From an uncultured Clostridia bacterium (GTDB lineage: Bacteria; Bacillota; Clostridia; Christensenellales; Aristaeellaceae), in contig CALCUD010000041.1 of NCBI GenBank assembly GCA_937906775.1, positions 1-33,077 on the forward strand: a stretch of DNA of 33,077 bases. The letters run 5' to 3'. Positions within the stretch are counted from its first letter, which is position 1; the number at the start of each line of letters is the position of its first letter. This document shows positions 8,001-16,127 of the stretch, one piece after another. The notes beneath the pieces were generated by a model. The model was not told the DNA's origin. It did not search any database and saw nothing but the letters and a program-made list of their open reading frames with translations. A program made the position numbers and the translations under genes.

Positions 8001-10176
8001 TCTCGGTGAACGTCTCGCAAAAGCCGCGCTTTCTCCTTTCTCAGAATCTCTTGCAGTTTTCCCTGCCCGCGGCGGTGAAATACTGGGAGACAGCCTGCTG
8101 AACGGATTGTGTGTGATTGATAACAGTTCCCCCGATCCGGAAGAATCTGATCAGGAAACCGTTCCTGCAAAGGACGCGGTTCTTCCGCCGCTGAGTCCGG
8201 ACTTTGCAGCAGCTCTTTGCCGTCTTCCGGAAGGAAGAACCTTATTACAATATGATTTTCTGAAATTTGAAAGAAAAAATAATGTGATCATCTGTACGCT
8301 CACTTTACAGGGTGCGTTTTCGCTTCATCTTTGTCGCCAGTGGACAGGATCGGACATCCTCAATCTGTATGCCCATGATTTGCCCACGCTGGCGCTGTGG
8401 CCGTCTGTTCCTTTCCCATTCGGTGATTGGAAAGCATATTTTTCATACGCACATTTCCGCGGTCCCTGGGAGATCAGTGCCATTACGGAAAACAGTACCG
8501 TTCCGATGACCGGTTCGGGTCATCGCTATGTCAGCCGCATGGAGCAGTTCCCGCTTTGTTTCCTTCTGTGGCGGGACGGAAGATCCGCGGGCGCAGTACC
8601 GAATCTGCTTCCTTCTCCGGAATCCGTTTCCATCGGTGAAACAACTGCCTGCGTAGATTTCGGCTCAGCCTTCTCGTCAGTACTTCTTCAATACCCGGAG
8701 GGTACCGAACTTTTCAGCGGTGCCTCTGCTGTTCGTCTTCTAATCAATAATCCGGCTGTCTCACGAAGCTATCTTTGCAGGGAATTCCTGTCGCCGGATT
8801 CCTTTGGATCTGTTATTCCAGCCAACGTCACCTTTCCGGAGGACAGTTTCGGATCAGGAACCGCTCCTTTCATCGACGGCGTCATCTGCAGCGAAACTGA
8901 TCCGACAGAACTGATGAAAATCCCGGTCGGTCGGTTGTCACCGGCATTCAGTTTCCATGACGGCTGTTCGCGCGCAACGGAACTCTATCTGCATGAGCTG
9001 ATGTTGTTGATTTCCTTCAGAGTAAGGGTTTACGGCTCTACGGGATTGTCATGGCGTTTTTCCATTCCTGATGACATTTCCCGGGAAGCACGGGAACAAT
9101 TATTGAATCTGCTCCGTTCTCTCACGGAACAGGTCAGTCTGGAATCCGGTCTGTTTCCGAAAGGAACGAGTCCGTTGATGCTCGTTTGCTCTGAAAGTAC
9201 CGCGGTCGGTGCATACTGTCGTGGGATCCGGCCTGCTGAAACATCTGACGGATTGCTGGCATTGGACATCGGTAACCGGTCTGTCCGCATGTCTCTCTAT
9301 ACCAGAAATATGGAAGAGGCTGTTCGGTCATCACGGATTTCAGACGGTCTTCCCTGGATTCTGCTCCCGTCTCTCCTTCGTGATCCTTCTTTGCTCGCGC
9401 GTGACTTTGGAGATTTCGCCATAGAACCGTTCCGTTCCGATCTCTCATCGCTGATCAGTCTGATAACCAAAGCACGAACAGACCGTCAGGCTCTTCAGCA
9501 AGCTCTCACGGTGATGGAAGCCATGCTCGTTCAATACGGTCAGGACCTTCATACTGTCTGCCTCAACAGAATGTCGGAAAGACGTCCGACATGGACAGGT
9601 TCACTGATCCTGTATTTCTTCTGCCGGATCATGATGTTCTCCGCGCTGGAACTGCTCCCTGCTCCGTCTGATTCAGGACAGCGCGTCCTTCTGCCTGAAC
9701 GGATGCCTGTGTTCCTTACCGGAAGCGGTTCAATTCTGTTTGAGTCTATGTCCGGGTATTCGCAATCAGCGATTCGAAGTTTCCTCGGAATGTTCAGAAA
9801 CCCAAGAATTCAGGATATTATGCTGTTTCCTTCCCGAAACAAAAAGCTGGAAGTAGTATCCGGCATTCCCCGCGTTACAAACATGACTTCCCTTTCACCG
9901 GATCCCGCACCTGTATCCGCGTGTATTCCGATTCGTCCCGAGAATATTCTTCCGGAGTTTCTGCTTCGCTTTCTATCCGCCTTCCCGGCTGAAGCCGCTC
10001 TGCTGTTCCCGAATTTTTATACAGCCGATCCTTACACACCCTTTACCCCCGCAGGGCAGCAGCTGCTCTCCGAAGTCATCTCCGGGCTTCAGTCGGACCG
10101 TTCTTCGGAATCTCCTTATATTATCCTTTCCTCCTGGTTGTCCGGGCTTCCGGAACTGATTCGTGAACGATCATAG
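5032..10176 (+). CDS. Giant (1,714-residue) protein with C-terminal actin/Hsp70-like ATPase domain
   Basis: Very large, apparently soluble protein with no signal peptide and no clear membrane helices. Residues ~425-525 contain charged heptad-like helices (from EEERLQHLLDDMSNQLSTL), probably coiled coil. The last third holds an ASKHA ATPase layout in the right order: phosphate-1 VDFGSAFSS (D1209), connect-1 SESTAVGAY (E1388), phosphate-2 LALDIGNRSVRMS (D1412) and adenosine loop FLTGSGSILF (G1564). This order matches Hsp70, FtsA and MreB-type folds. The rest resembles nothing I can name. The frame opens at TTG 4993, but AAGAAGGG at 5017-5024 is well placed (7 bases) for TTG 5032, which I use. 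It is the first gene of a tight run with a TrmH-type methylase (15-base gap) and the ParB-BMP fusion. The ATPase fold is likely; the biological role is unknown. Confidence 0.85.
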   Translation: MKACFLPIGSLAADLLPVAFSSFSGGITESIRSISVFSVSETELPKSVTGFLNDLNECASALSDCSDISCLKTSYTLKHWPLKLPDARKLCQSDDLVRLVTAIKGSRNVPHVREDADMSEWALRTLLAAGDDRCAPLFQYTDELRNESDPDLRLILLCDLCDSYSVGISFALLQWFRSVLPDAFSGLVALSRASVNSREIGLSSAKAAVSSLAERLLVRTTDHRETRGADAAWILGLPASFVVSDDSYRILFYAASRIAARCFSSSSSPSPGLHTVSIPSVLTLSVLGKEAPVAASFLLSSVWFFSDLFPALTEYLEHPALLRSLAPATKNGLFRRLFRDLTDGEPVPPLYITLNRVLKTILLEELILIRTLPDPLRLSSREEELWQKAHALCGHAVTLGAEYDISRREAELSGIDKVHPVHRVSLADTEEERLQHLLDDMSNQLSTLLDERNAALSELCAFRARQVLEDCTSLCTEAKAAAELKTGESSGSNAGVFARERRLSQLQAAVNRCQSDLKAISSFPALTVPAASRISLQIPFSGEILDAKAAEACFSFLSDPDKSGDTVASIRDHISELFCGYRTPDVKVLFKSLTSVLRSNPTGDPVIILFSAVLQTCSEAVSPWRILNENRLPDVPLLPDCSGNEKILTVSALSSRMIAEGRQNRDTSCRGIWAMLLLRQYRRPFPDDSTVVYSVFRKGPDPALNTWLELQGCDSVTLVSCQRGAVEQAVAVLIPGRCPVPVLGSKLMADLIPSFAVWFNHGIYDWMDPCPYLGESDRLILTEQITRCRSVLHDENTRELSEFLLSFYQDIVRFKARSGDDTLLSSRLKAACGLSALKTWQGKVTRINACYDKFIVSDRFCAEMTGLDIFEPASTKVANETVYSFEGKPFARESTDALLESAGHPEEDLILNTLDTECQLLSRSSDDYRDTLVTGLIDLLARYPEASAEAREIAENLLYEAKLPLSDSVTVLTWPWDTESPTVRTILTECLGERLAKAALSPFSESLAVFPARGGEILGDSLLNGLCVIDNSSPDPEESDQETVPAKDAVLPPLSPDFAAALCRLPEGRTLLQYDFLKFERKNNVIICTLTLQGAFSLHLCRQWTGSDILNLYAHDLPTLALWPSVPFPFGDWKAYFSYAHFRGPWEISAITENSTVPMTGSGHRYVSRMEQFPLCFLLWRDGRSAGAVPNLLPSPESVSIGETTACVDFGSAFSSVLLQYPEGTELFSGASAVRLLINNPAVSRSYLCREFLSPDSFGSVIPANVTFPEDSFGSGTAPFIDGVICSETDPTELMKIPVGRLSPAFSFHDGCSRATELYLHELMLLISFRVRVYGSTGLSWRFSIPDDISREAREQLLNLLRSLTEQVSLESGLFPKGTSPLMLVCSESTAVGAYCRGIRPAETSDGLLALDIGNRSVRMSLYTRNMEEAVRSSRISDGLPWILLPSLLRDPSLLARDFGDFAIEPFRSDLSSLISLITKARTDRQALQQALTVMEAMLVQYGQDLHTVCLNRMSERRPTWTGSLILYFFCRIMMFSALELLPAPSDSGQRVLLPERMPVFLTGSGSILFESMSGYSQSAIRSFLGMFRNPRIQDIMLFPSRNKKLEVVSGIPRVTNMTSLSPDPAPVSACIPIRPENILPEFLLRFLSAFPAEAALLFPNFYTADPYTPFTPAGQQLLSEVISGLQSDRSSESPYIILSSWLSGLPELIRERS

Positions 10177-10191
10177 AATGGAAGTGAATGA

Positions 10192-10953
10192 ATGGAACAT
10201 ATTACTGCTCTGAAAAATCCGCACGTTATTGCATGGCGTTCGCTCAAGGACCGGAAAGCCCGCAGGGATTCAGGAACTTTTCTGGTTGAAGGTTTCAAAA
10301 TGGTCAACGAGGCTCTTCTGTCCGGTTTTCCGGTTGAGGCTCTCCTGCTCCGGGAAGATATGAAAATACCGGATGCGGTCCCGGATGATGTTCCGGTCTA
10401 TTCACTGCCGGATCACGTACTCGCGTCCGTCTGTGATACGCGAACACCGCAGGGAATCGCCGCTGTTGTCCGCCAATCTCCGCGTCCGGCTTCCGGTCCC
10501 CGTCTGATCGCTCTGGACGGGGTTCAGGATCCGGGAAATGTCGGCACGATTATCCGTACCGCAGACGCAGCCGGTTTTTCAGGGGTGCTGCTTGGTCCGG
10601 AATGCGCAGATGTCTTCAGTCCGAAGGTACTCCGTGCGACGATGGGAAGCATTTTCCGGGTAGGTCTTTCTTTCGTTCCGGATCTTCCTTCAGCTTTGTC
10701 GGACCTTCGGGAACAGGATTATTCCGTGATTTCATCACAGTTGGACGGAGACCCTTTTTATGAACGTCAGAACATCTCGGACAATTTTATCCTGATCGTT
10801 GGTAATGAAGGAAACGGCATTTCTGATCCTGTCAAAGCCGAAGCCACCCACCGTTTACGGCTTCCCATGCGCGGAGGAGCAGAAAGCTTGAATGCGGCTG
10901 TTGCCGCAGCTGTCATGATGTATGATCTTACCCGACTCGCCGGAGGTGAATGA
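10192..10953 (+). CDS. TrmH-family (SpoU) RNA 2'-O-ribose methyltransferase
   Basis: Predicted SAM-dependent enzyme that methylates a ribose 2'-OH in rRNA or tRNA. The N-terminal ~95 residues form a substrate-binding domain (NPHVIAWRSLKDRKARRDSGTFLVEG). The trefoil-knot SPOUT domain follows, with DGVQDPGNVGTIIRTADAAG (motif 1), GNEGNGIS (motif 2) and LRLPMRGGAESLNAAVAAAV (motif 3, SAM binding). Length (253 residues) is typical. The ATG start has a GGAAGTGA-like site upstream. It sits 15 bases after the giant gene and 3 bases before the next one, so it is probably co-transcribed. The RNA target cannot be deduced. Confidence 0.93.
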   Translation: MEHITALKNPHVIAWRSLKDRKARRDSGTFLVEGFKMVNEALLSGFPVEALLLREDMKIPDAVPDDVPVYSLPDHVLASVCDTRTPQGIAAVVRQSPRPASGPRLIALDGVQDPGNVGTIIRTADAAGFSGVLLGPECADVFSPKVLRATMGSIFRVGLSFVPDLPSALSDLREQDYSVISSQLDGDPFYERQNISDNFILIVGNEGNGISDPVKAEATHRLRLPMRGGAESLNAAVAAAVMMYDLTRLAGGE

Positions 10954-10956
10954 TTT

Positions 10957-12888
10957 TTGGAATACCGTCCCTATCTGAAAACCCGTAAGGAAGGTCTGAA
11001 AACATATAATGCTGCAGTTCAGGCCAATCGGGAACCGCATCTTCCCGTTCTGGAAGAGGAGGTTCATAATCTGAATCAACTGACCCGGATCCCTCTTGGA
11101 ACACATTCCATCCCGTTGGAGGATGTGCTCGGTTCGGTTTCGTCCGGCCGTTCATATGCCTTTGCATGCAATTTTATGCCGATTCTGGAATCCGATACAG
11201 AATTCGCCGGAAAATGGAGTGTTCTGTATGAAAGCGTAATGGAGGAAGGACTCCGGGATCCGATCAAGGTTCTTGAATATCTCGGTAAGTACTGGCTGAT
11301 TGAAGGAAACAAACGTGTCAGTGTGATGAAAAGCATCGGCGGAGAATATATAGAGGCTGATGTAACCCGTGTACTCCCCGCGAAAACAGAAGAACCGGAA
11401 ATCATTGCATATTATGAATACTGTGCTTTTTCCAAAAAAACAGGCATCTATGATCTTCTTTTCACGATGCCCGGTATGTATCACCGTCTTTCCAGACTTC
11501 CGGGCATGCATGCTGAAAATCAGTGGACCGAGGATGAGATTCTGTCCCTGCGCAAGGTTTTTCACTATTTCCGGAGCGCTTACCGGACGATTCTCGGTGA
11601 AAAAAAGAGTATGCCGGTCGGAAATGCTTTTCTGATGTGGCTTACTGCTTTCGGATATGAAGATGTCAAGGACGAAACCCTGGATCTTGTGACCGAGCGG
11701 GTCCGTCTAATGTCTGCAGAGTTTGAAACGCATTCCGAGTCCGTAAATCTGGTTATGGACAGTGAGCAAAGCGCTCCCCAGCCTTCGTTGATTGGAAGTC
11801 TGTTCCGTCCGGCGCGGATCAAGGCCGCCTTCCTTTATACACGTCCGGTTCAGGAATCCGCCTGGTGCTACTGGCACGAAATGGGACGTCTGGAAGCACA
11901 GGCAAAAATGGGAGATCGGCTGGAGACCGTCAGTAAAATTGTGCCTTCCCGTACAGATGCCGAGCAGGTATTGACGGAACTGATTCACGACGGCTATACC
12001 GCTATCTTCGCTACCAGTCCGGTGATGCTGAACAGCTTTATCGAACCTTCTCTGAATCATCCGGATACCAAACTCCTGGTCTGCAGCCAGCTGGCAGGCT
12101 ACAATCATGTTCGTACCTACTATCTTCGTTTCTGGGAAGGCAAATTCCTTTTGGGTATGGCTGCCGGTATTCTGAGCCGAAATGGAAAAATCGGCTATAT
12201 AGCGGATTATCCGATATTCGGCGCGCCTTCCATGATCAATGCTTTTGCCGCCGGCGCACGGATGGTCAATCCCGATGCAAAAATTTACCTGAACTGGACG
12301 TCGCTCGATTCTTTTGATGCGCAGGAACCGTTCCACGATCCGGAAATCCGGGTGATCTGCAACAGGGATCTGACCGCTCCGAATCAGGACTCCCGTGAAG
12401 CCGGGCTCTATTTCCGCGAATCGGGTGGAAGTCATTCCGTCGCCGCGTTGATTCCACGTTGGGGTGTTTTCTATCGTCAGGTTATTGAACAGATCCGGGA
12501 CGGAAGCTTTGACGCGGTCGATACACGTAAATCCGCTTTGAATTACTGGTGGGGACTTTCTTCCGATATGTTGGATATTGCTTTTTCCAAGCGGTTTGAT
12601 CCGTATGCTGTACGCTTGATCAACGCGATGAAAGAGCAATTGCGTGAGGGTGCCTTTACACCTTTCGAAGGTGAGCAGAGAGATCAGAACGGCGTGCTTC
12701 ACTGTACGGCGGACCGCCGCCTGTCCCCGGCCGATGTCCTGTGTATGGATTATCTGGCAGAGAATGTCATCGGAACACTGCCTGATGTGAATGAACTGAC
12801 TGCTTCTGCCCGTCCTCTGATCAAGCTGCAGGGGATACACAGTGCAACACGACCTGACGCGTCCACGATCAACTGGACAAGAAAGTGA
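10957..12888 (+). CDS. Fusion of a ParB/sulfiredoxin-like domain with a BMP-type nucleoside-binding domain, cytosolic
   Basis: 643 residues from a TTG start that has a full GGAGGTGA site (10942-10949) seven bases upstream. Residues ~45-141 resemble a ParB/Srx-like domain: LGTHSIPLEDVL, then a region ending LIEGNKRVSVMK (E116, K119, R120). A helical linker follows. Residues ~289-565 match the basic membrane protein (BMP/Med) ligand-binding fold of purine-nucleoside importers (KAAFLYTRP, HDGYTAIFATSP, GKFLLGMAAGILSRNGKIGYIAD). There is no signal peptide or lipobox, so it should stay in the cytoplasm, unlike classical BMP lipoproteins. I infer a cytosolic nucleoside or nucleotide sensor or enzyme. 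Its start is coupled to the methylase upstream, and the phosphoesterase follows at once. Confidence 0.85.
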   Translation: MEYRPYLKTRKEGLKTYNAAVQANREPHLPVLEEEVHNLNQLTRIPLGTHSIPLEDVLGSVSSGRSYAFACNFMPILESDTEFAGKWSVLYESVMEEGLRDPIKVLEYLGKYWLIEGNKRVSVMKSIGGEYIEADVTRVLPAKTEEPEIIAYYEYCAFSKKTGIYDLLFTMPGMYHRLSRLPGMHAENQWTEDEILSLRKVFHYFRSAYRTILGEKKSMPVGNAFLMWLTAFGYEDVKDETLDLVTERVRLMSAEFETHSESVNLVMDSEQSAPQPSLIGSLFRPARIKAAFLYTRPVQESAWCYWHEMGRLEAQAKMGDRLETVSKIVPSRTDAEQVLTELIHDGYTAIFATSPVMLNSFIEPSLNHPDTKLLVCSQLAGYNHVRTYYLRFWEGKFLLGMAAGILSRNGKIGYIADYPIFGAPSMINAFAAGARMVNPDAKIYLNWTSLDSFDAQEPFHDPEIRVICNRDLTAPNQDSREAGLYFRESGGSHSVAALIPRWGVFYRQVIEQIRDGSFDAVDTRKSALNYWWGLSSDMLDIAFSKRFDPYAVRLINAMKEQLREGAFTPFEGEQRDQNGVLHCTADRRLSPADVLCMDYLAENVIGTLPDVNELTASARPLIKLQGIHSATRPDASTINWTRK

Positions 12889-12896
12889 CGGCAAGC

Positions 12897-13577
12897 ATGA
12901 AAATTCTTGTATTGGCCGATGAACCGGTAGAACGCCTGTGGACCGAAAAAGCACGGGATCTGTTGGACGGAATTGATCTGATTCTATCCTGCGGCGATCT
13001 GAAAGCTTCCTATCTGTCCTTTCTGACTTGTTTCACTCAGGCGCCGGTGGTTTATGTTCGCGGGAATCATGACAAAGCCTATCATACCAATCCGCCGGAG
13101 GGTTGCATCTGCGCGGAGGACCGGATCGTTTATGCCGCAGGGCTCAGAATCCTCGGACTTGGCGGTTCCATGCGCTACCGCCCTGACTCTTCGGATATGT
13201 ATACCGAAAATGAAATGAAAAGCAGGGTCCGTGCTCTCCACCACAAATTGCATTCTTGCGGAGGATTTGATATTCTGCTGACTCACGCTCCGGTTGAAGG
13301 GCTCGGAGATCAGGAGGATCTGGCTCACCGCGGATTCGGATGTTTCGCTTCTCTTCTGATGAAATACCGTCCGGCGGTCATGTTTCACGGACATATTCAC
13401 CAATCCTATACAGGTTCCGGATTTCAACGCATCAGGGAATTGAACGGAATCCCTGTGATAAACGCCTGCGGAAGTACGGTCTTTGAATGGCCCGAGAACT
13501 ATACTCCCCTCAAGCTGCCCCGGTCAGGCGCTTTAAAAACCATGAAAAAATGCAGTACTCCGGATATCTTCAAGTAA
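12897..13577 (+). CDS. Calcineurin-like metallophosphoesterase
   Basis: Two-metal phosphoesterase fold of about 226 residues. Visible motifs are SCGDLK, VRGNHDKAY, LLTHAP and FHGHIHQS, which supply most of the metal ligands. The first motif, usually Asp-x-His, reads ADEP, so the Asp is kept but the His is missing. I believe this ADE variant with CGDLK is a recognised subfamily in Bacillota, but I could not check. The start is uncertain: GTG 12885 overlaps the preceding stop, while ATG 12897 opens MKILVLADEP and gives the normal N-terminus. Neither has a strong ribosome binding site, suggesting coupling to the upstream gene. Substrate unknown. Confidence 0.85.
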   Translation: MKILVLADEPVERLWTEKARDLLDGIDLILSCGDLKASYLSFLTCFTQAPVVYVRGNHDKAYHTNPPEGCICAEDRIVYAAGLRILGLGGSMRYRPDSSDMYTENEMKSRVRALHHKLHSCGGFDILLTHAPVEGLGDQEDLAHRGFGCFASLLMKYRPAVMFHGHIHQSYTGSGFQRIRELNGIPVINACGSTVFEWPENYTPLKLPRSGALKTMKKCSTPDIFK

Positions 13578-13591
13578 GGAGATTCATCCAT

Positions 13592-14239
13592 ATGATTTCA
13601 ACTGATACCATGCTGATCTTCGATCTGGACGGAACGTTGTGGGATTCCGCTACGAGTGTTGCAGACTCCTGGAATCTGCTGATTCGGCAGGAAGACGCTT
13701 CTTTGCCGCTTCTTTCCGTGGAGGATATCCATGGGATTATGGGCCTGACGATGACTGAGATTTCCCATGTGCTTCTTCCCGGTCTGTCCAATTCCCGACG
13801 GGAATCCTTCTTTCAGGAATGCAGCAGATTTGAAGTCGGTTATCTCCGGGATCACGGCGGTGAGGTATACCCCGATTTAGTTCCTGTTCTGACCTTTCTG
13901 AGATCGTCAGGATATTCCCTCTCAATCGTCAGTAATTGTCAGAGCGGATATATCAATGCGTTTCTTGTTTCCTCCGGTGTAGCCTCTCTTTTTTCAGACT
14001 GGGAGGAATGGGAGCGGACAATGAAAACCAAAGCGGAAAACATCCGTCTGATCATGGAGCGAAATCATTTTGATAAAGCCGTATATATCGGAGATACCGA
14101 AAAAGATCAGGAAGCGGCGCGTCTGGCTGGGATTCCTTTCATTCACGCAGCCTATGGTTTCGGTATCGTAAAAGGAGCGGACGCTGTAATCCGCTCCCTG
14201 GGAGATCTTCCGTCTGTTATCGAAACTCTATCCGTCTGA
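13592..14239 (+). CDS. HAD-superfamily phosphatase (phosphoglycolate phosphatase-like)
   Basis: Cytosolic hydrolase of about 215 residues. Motif I is FDLDGTLWDS (nucleophile D11, acid/base D13), motif II is SIVSNCQ, and motif IV is YIGDTEKDQEAARLAG. A helical cap sits between motifs I and II, as in subclass I enzymes such as Gph and PgmB. ATG 13592 with AAGGAG ten bases upstream (13576-13581) is preferred; the frame is open further upstream into the phosphoesterase gene but has no ribosome binding site there. It is the last gene of the five-gene run. Its 3' end overlaps the convergent MATE gene by 12 bases. Confidence 0.9.
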   Translation: MISTDTMLIFDLDGTLWDSATSVADSWNLLIRQEDASLPLLSVEDIHGIMGLTMTEISHVLLPGLSNSRRESFFQECSRFEVGYLRDHGGEVYPDLVPVLTFLRSSGYSLSIVSNCQSGYINAFLVSSGVASLFSDWEEWERTMKTKAENIRLIMERNHFDKAVYIGDTEKDQEAARLAGIPFIHAAYGFGIVKGADAVIRSLGDLPSVIETLSV

Positions 14240-16009
14240 TTGTCCGGCGTTCTGCTGTCCTTTCAGCATAATCGTCAGATTATTCAAATTCATGGAATAT
14301 GTATAGCGAATCTCATCCGCCATTTTAAGAATCATCCGAATGCCTGTGCATTCGGCTTTTTCTTCGGTTGGAACATAATGAACCGGATCAAAAGCACGGC
14401 AGTCATCGCGGAAACGAAGCACCCAGTTCCCATTTTTATTCTGGACCCGAATATTAAGATGATGATCTTTCGTGTCCTTGGAAAAGCCGTGTGAAACCGT
14501 ATTCCCGCCCATTTCTTCGATACATAAGGCGATCCGGTTGCTGATCAGCGCATTTTGTCCGTGTTTCCGGCAGAAATCTGAAGCAGCTTTCGAAGCAGTC
14601 TCAACATCACGGATGGAGATAATATCAGCTTCCATAAGGTCTTCTCCGGGTACTCCGAACCCGGCAGGCAGACAGAGTATTGACTCCGCTGGCGAAGTTC
14701 CCGCCTTACGTCCTCGCACCAAAACAGTCAGAATAATCGCAATCAGGGTCAGAAGTTCTCCTCCCATAAAATAAAACCATACGCCCCTGATCCCGATGCA
14801 TGCGCTGCATACCAGAGCAACAAGGATCGGAAGCACGGCTCCTTCTGCCAGGGAGATAATTTCGGTGACCAAAGGACGCCCTATTCCCTGATACATATTT
14901 TTCAGCATGTTGTTCAGGCAGCAGGGTATCATTCCAGCCGAAAGCAAGCGAATACCGAAAACAGCCAGACTCTTTGACATTCCGTATTCCGATATGAACA
15001 AAGAAACGAACGTCGGAGCGAAAACCAGCATGAGCGCGCTGACAACAGCGCCGAGAACTGCAGAGAAGAAAGTCATGACGCGCAGAAGTTCACGGAGACC
15101 GGTCCGGTCTTCTTCGTTATACAGGATCCCTGCCATAGTGAGCGATACTCCGCCGATTCCTGTCCCGATACAGCAACAAGCATTCAGGATCGTTGTTGTC
15201 ACCGAACAGGCGGCTACCGCAACGCTGCCCTGATCTGCTCCGATCCCGAGCAAAAGCTTGTTCAGTACAAAAGTCAGGATGACAGTTGAGGCCATGGTAA
15301 AAATCGTTGGTACCCCGCCGGCAAAAAGCTCCCGGATCGTTTGCCGATCAACCTTGTTCAAAGAAAAACTGAAGACGCATTTTTTCGACAGGAAATAGCC
15401 TCCACCGATCAGCATCGCGACATAATAACTCAACGATGAAGCAAGGCCCATGCCAAACATGCCGCCGTTAAAAACAAGCACATTAAGGAGATCAAATACG
15501 ATATCCGCCACCGTCATTCCCGCTACCGCAACGATCAGCAGGGTACTCTTTCCCGCCATTTGCAGGAATGGAACAAGAATCAAAGCGCCCATGGACCCGG
15601 GTGCGCCGATCACGAATCCGGCCATATAGTCGCTTGTTTCTGTGAAAAGAGTTCCTTCGTTTCCCGCGCCGAGCAATGTTGCGAAAGGCTTCCGGAAGAG
15701 AAGAACCAGCAGCATGAAAACAATTGATATAGTCGTGGCTACGGCAATGGCGGAGGAATAACCCCGGTTAGTTTCTTCCTGAGATCCCTTTCCCAGAGAT
15801 CGGCTGCAAACAACCTGAATTCCGGCGCTCAGCATACTTCCGATAGCGCCGATGATCAGCAGAACCGGGTTGGCAAGTCCGTAAGCAGCAATCGCGTTCA
15901 CGCCGAGAAAGCGGCCGATCATAATATTGTCAATAAGCAGGCAAAGGGAGACAGTCAACGCGGAAAGGACCTGTGCGGCCAGCATCTGTCTGACAAGTTT
16001 CCTGATCAT
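14228..16009 (-). CDS. MATE-family transporter with C-terminal GHKL (SpoIIAB/RsbW-type) ATPase domain, copy 1
   Basis: 593 residues. Residues 1 to ~445 are a MATE transporter with about 12 hydrophobic segments and the family-type opening (DNIMIGRFLGVNAIAAYGLANPV). Residues ~465-585 are a soluble histidine-kinase-like ATP-binding domain: N-box EEMGGNTVSHGF (~498-509), G1-like RDDCRAFDP (~534-542) and G2-like TGIRM (~555-559). This resembles anti-sigma-factor kinases rather than sensor kinases. The sequence suggests a transporter carrying a cytoplasmic ATP-binding or kinase module, for regulation or for phosphorylating a partner; which of these cannot be told. A second such fusion lies at 21039-22835, only distantly similar. 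The ATG has a GAGGAG site somewhat far upstream. Confidence 0.9.
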   Translation of the reverse strand: MIRKLVRQMLAAQVLSALTVSLCLLIDNIMIGRFLGVNAIAAYGLANPVLLIIGAIGSMLSAGIQVVCSRSLGKGSQEETNRGYSSAIAVATTISIVFMLLVLLFRKPFATLLGAGNEGTLFTETSDYMAGFVIGAPGSMGALILVPFLQMAGKSTLLIVAVAGMTVADIVFDLLNVLVFNGGMFGMGLASSLSYYVAMLIGGGYFLSKKCVFSFSLNKVDRQTIRELFAGGVPTIFTMASTVILTFVLNKLLLGIGADQGSVAVAACSVTTTILNACCCIGTGIGGVSLTMAGILYNEEDRTGLRELLRVMTFFSAVLGAVVSALMLVFAPTFVSLFISEYGMSKSLAVFGIRLLSAGMIPCCLNNMLKNMYQGIGRPLVTEIISLAEGAVLPILVALVCSACIGIRGVWFYFMGGELLTLIAIILTVLVRGRKAGTSPAESILCLPAGFGVPGEDLMEADIISIRDVETASKAASDFCRKHGQNALISNRIALCIEEMGGNTVSHGFSKDTKDHHLNIRVQNKNGNWVLRFRDDCRAFDPVHYVPTEEKAECTGIRMILKMADEIRYTYSMNLNNLTIMLKGQQNAGQSDG

Positions 16010-16079
16010 AAAGCATTACCTACTCCTCTCGTTCATTGTTTACTTCTCCGCGCGAAAACTACATCCCTTCCCCGGAGCA

Positions 16080-16109
16080 GAAAATGAGCGGATCCGGAAT
16101 CGGATCCGC
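16080..16109 (-). terminator. Probable terminator of the trpB-hydrolase operon
   Basis: A perfect 9-bp stem (16088-16096 with 16101-16109, each arm containing CGGATCCG) closes on a four-base loop. On the minus strand it is followed by TCATTTTCT, a modest U tract. It lies 18 bases after the metallo-hydrolase stop and before the MATE gene. Confidence 0.65.
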
Positions 16110-16127
16110 AATAAATGAGAAAAGTAT

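Noticed and set aside
11707..12954. 415-codon minus-strand frame opposite the ParB-BMP gene
   Set aside because: The plus-strand gene is strongly supported by motifs and its ribosome binding site. The antisense product is Cys/His/Arg-rich without any motif.
13487..13591. Upstream extension of the HAD frame
   Set aside because: It overlaps the phosphoesterase coding sequence and has no ribosome binding site, whereas ATG 13592 has AAGGAG and starts just before the DLDGT motif.
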